From the NCBI GenBank assembly GCA_020351895.1, contig CP070672.1:3249192-3255433 (forward strand): a DNA stretch of 6,242 nt, given 5' to 3'. The translations under genes were made by a program, and so were the position numbers. Source of the stretch: Thermoplasmata archaeon. GTDB taxonomy: Archaea > Thermoplasmatota > Thermoplasmata > GCA-020350865. The notes under the pieces were generated by a model. That model was not told the DNA's origin and searched no databases. It saw only the letters and a program-made list of their open reading frames with translations. Of this stretch, positions 4,704-6,242 are shown piece by piece. The number at the start of each line of letters is the position of its first letter. Positions within the stretch are counted from its first letter, which is position 1.

Positions 4704-6242
4704 TTAATCGGCTTTTATTTCGGGTTCTTCTCTGATTTCTTCCTCCACAGTTTCTTCCTCTGTATCATCCATTTCCATTTCCTTGGGCTCTCCTATTTCC
4801 GTTTCTTCAGGTTCTTCAAATTCACGTATAGATTCGGGGACATCGGGTTTCTTTTCCTTTCTTCCCATCAGCATCATAAGCAGGATTATGACTAAAAGAA
4901 TTATCACGATGATAAGAAGTCCCTCTGCCATACCCATCTCTTCTCCTTTTTCGGAGGATACCTCGTCAATGGAACCCTGAAGATCCTCATTGACCTCATC
5001 AAGGTGATCATCCAGGGCGCTGAGGTTATTCAGAATATTGTTCAATTTGGCCAGGTTGTTGAAGGTGGCCTCCATATCGTCAAGGCTGGACACATTGTTA
5101 TTTAATTGACCTAGCTGGGCCTGAAGTGAACTGTCAGTCTCCGTGAGGTTCGCATCAATTGCATCCAGGACAATTTCCAGCCATTCTCTCAGGGCATCAT
5201 CATCTGTTGTTATATCATCCAGAAGACCTGTGAGTTGGTCTGATAGGGAAGCGTTCATGCCTATTACATCATCTGTTATGCTTATAAGCAATCCGTCGAC
5301 CTCATCAAATAATGACGAGTTCATGCCCTGTAAATAGCTCAGGATGTTTGTGTCGTTCAAACCACCTAAACCGTCCAATATATTGCCTTCAACCTCCAAT
5401 AATGTAACTTGCAGGGAATCGTTCACACTTAAAAGTTGTAAAACAAGATAATCAAAATCTGCGCTCATGTTCTCCAACTGAGAACGCATGCTCTCACCTG
5501 AAACCAAAAATGTCGAGGTGTTTGTAGCTTCCCAGATCAAGGAGCCCTGATCATATCCGTATGCTGTTGCAGAAATGGTGTAGGGCCCCAAAATCGCGTC
5601 ACTGAAAATAGGCAGACCAACTGTGTATTGGGATGAGCTGGGAAGGGATTCTAAAGTCATGAAATATGGATTGCCGTTTAAATCCGTATTGCTCACCATC
5701 AGATTCATGGAATCAAAGGAAGGAGGCGATAGGATATTCACGATTACTGTAACCTCCTCATCAGGCTGATACTCGGACTTGAGGGTGGTCACAGCGATAT
5801 AATTCCCTGACTGAACCATATTATTCTGAATCAGGGTGATGGTTGTGGGGAACGGGTAGCTGGGATAGACCACGGCCTCGGCTTTCAGATCGAAGCCAAC
5901 ATCTTCAGGAAATTCGGTCGTATCCAGAATGCACTGGTAGGGATACGAGTCATCGGACAGCACGTAAACGCCATCGATGTAGAAGTTTACCTTTTCCAGA
6001 TCTGAAAATGTCACGGCTGCCTCCACAACAATGGTTCCGCTGACGTAATCACCCTCCTCGTGACTGGTTATCAGAATGTCGCCTTCTATGGGTAAGATGG
6101 GTCTTAAAAGCGGATATTGATCCTTCTCGGTTCCACCAAAAATGTCGTAAGGTATGTCGCCGAGACCATCGCTTCCAAAAATATCCTGGTTGATGCCCGA
6201 GTAGCTATCCTTTCCTGTGTAGTCACTCCAGAAGTTGCCGCC
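4704..6242 (-). CDS. Membrane-anchored surface protein: beta-helix end, Ig-like domains, coiled-coil stalk, acidic tail (5' partial)
   Basis: The reading frame is open to the right edge, so these are the last 512 residues of a longer protein; the GTG at 6026 is internal and not a start. Visible residues 1-49 (FWSDYTG, GLGDIPYDIFGG, DQYPLLRP) match the closing segment of NosD/PbH1-type right-handed beta-helix proteins. Residues 54-140 form an Ig-like domain (GDYVSGTIVVEA, VNFYIDGVYVLSDDSYPYQ), and 145-248 form a second beta-sandwich. Residues 250-430 are helical with regular Leu/Ile spacing, free of Pro, and hold most of nine N-x-S/T sequons, as expected of a glycosylated coiled-coil stalk. 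One transmembrane helix (about 441-460) is followed by GRKEKK, which keeps the tail inside the cell. Of the last 43 residues 22 are Glu or Asp. The beta-helix would face outwards and could bind or process carbohydrate or act as an adhesin; ligand unknown. The missing upstream part should hold the signal peptide and helix repeats. Confidence 0.85.
   Translation of the reverse strand, partial: GGNFWSDYTGKDSYSGINQDIFGSDGLGDIPYDIFGGTEKDQYPLLRPILPIEGDILITSHEEGDYVSGTIVVEAAVTFSDLEKVNFYIDGVYVLSDDSYPYQCILDTTEFPEDVGFDLKAEAVVYPSYPFPTTITLIQNNMVQSGNYIAVTTLKSEYQPDEEVTVIVNILSPPSFDSMNLMVSNTDLNGNPYFMTLESLPSSSQYTVGLPIFSDAILGPYTISATAYGYDQGSLIWEATNTSTFLVSGESMRSQLENMSADFDYLVLQLLSVNDSLQVTLLEVEGNILDGLGGLNDTNILSYLQGMNSSLFDEVDGLLISITDDVIGMNASLSDQLTGLLDDITTDDDALREWLEIVLDAIDANLTETDSSLQAQLGQLNNNVSSLDDMEATFNNLAKLNNILNNLSALDDHLDEVNEDLQGSIDEVSSEKGEEMGMAEGLLIIVIILLVIILLMMLMGRKEKKPDVPESIREFEEPEETEIGEPKEMEMDDTEEETVEEEIREEPEIKAD
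5196..5327 (-). repeat. Two tandem 22-residue repeats in the stalk
   Basis: Two adjacent 66-base units encode related segments, beginning GMNSSLFDEVDGLL and GMNASLSDQLTGLL, each followed by an IT.D motif. Each splits into two 11-residue halves starting with Gly. This hendecad spacing is known from coiled coils with little or right-handed supercoil. Each unit places an N-x-S sequon at its third residue. Confidence 0.6.

Noticed and set aside
6024..6026. GTG as start of the large right-hand gene
   Set aside because: The frame stays open to the window edge, and the 72 residues upstream contain the conserved beta-helix closing motif and the first strands of the Ig-like domain, so translation begins outside the window.

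Overview
The window looks archaeal, most like a Thermoplasmata-type euryarchaeote (inference from style; no rRNA or other marker gene is present). Supporting signs are: AT-rich TATA-like boxes upstream of Shine-Dalgarno leaders; short hairpins with oligo-T at gene ends; large secreted multi-Ig proteins rich in N-x-S/T sequons; a surface protein with a C-terminal membrane anchor and a very acidic cytoplasmic tail; a NosD-type beta-helix end motif; and a C-terminal domain ending in a 'DTIRAI' motif, of a kind known from archaeal exoproteins. Both window edges cut through genes.

Layout from left to right. 1-882 (minus): a secreted beta-sandwich protein, cut by the left edge and broken by an apparent single-base frameshift near 688-690. 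1017-1454 (minus): a small two-TM membrane protein with a possible bacterial-PH-like cytosolic domain. 1676-3859 (minus): a 727-residue secreted multidomain cysteine peptidase of the legumain-like (C13, clan CD) type, with His235 and Cys280 as the probable catalytic dyad, flanked by Ig-like domains. 4064-4633 (plus): a hemerythrin-like HHE protein read divergently from the peptidase. 4704-6242 (minus): the C-terminal 512 residues of a surface protein with the order beta-helix end, Ig-like domains, coiled-coil stalk, membrane anchor, acidic tail.

The three leftmost minus-strand genes follow each other in the same direction. Terminator-like hairpins after the peptidase gene and after the small membrane-protein gene, plus separate TATA-like boxes, argue for separate transcripts rather than one operon. 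The hemerythrin-like gene and the large surface-protein gene converge on a 70-base gap.

Three of the five genes encode exported proteins, so this is a cell-surface or exoprotein neighbourhood. The peptidase could act on detrital protein or on neighbouring surface proteins, but nothing in the sequence proves a functional link. I see no mobile element, CRISPR array, tRNA or rRNA. The most notable items are the peptidase architecture, the stalked beta-helix surface protein with its 22-residue repeat, and the frameshift in the first gene.
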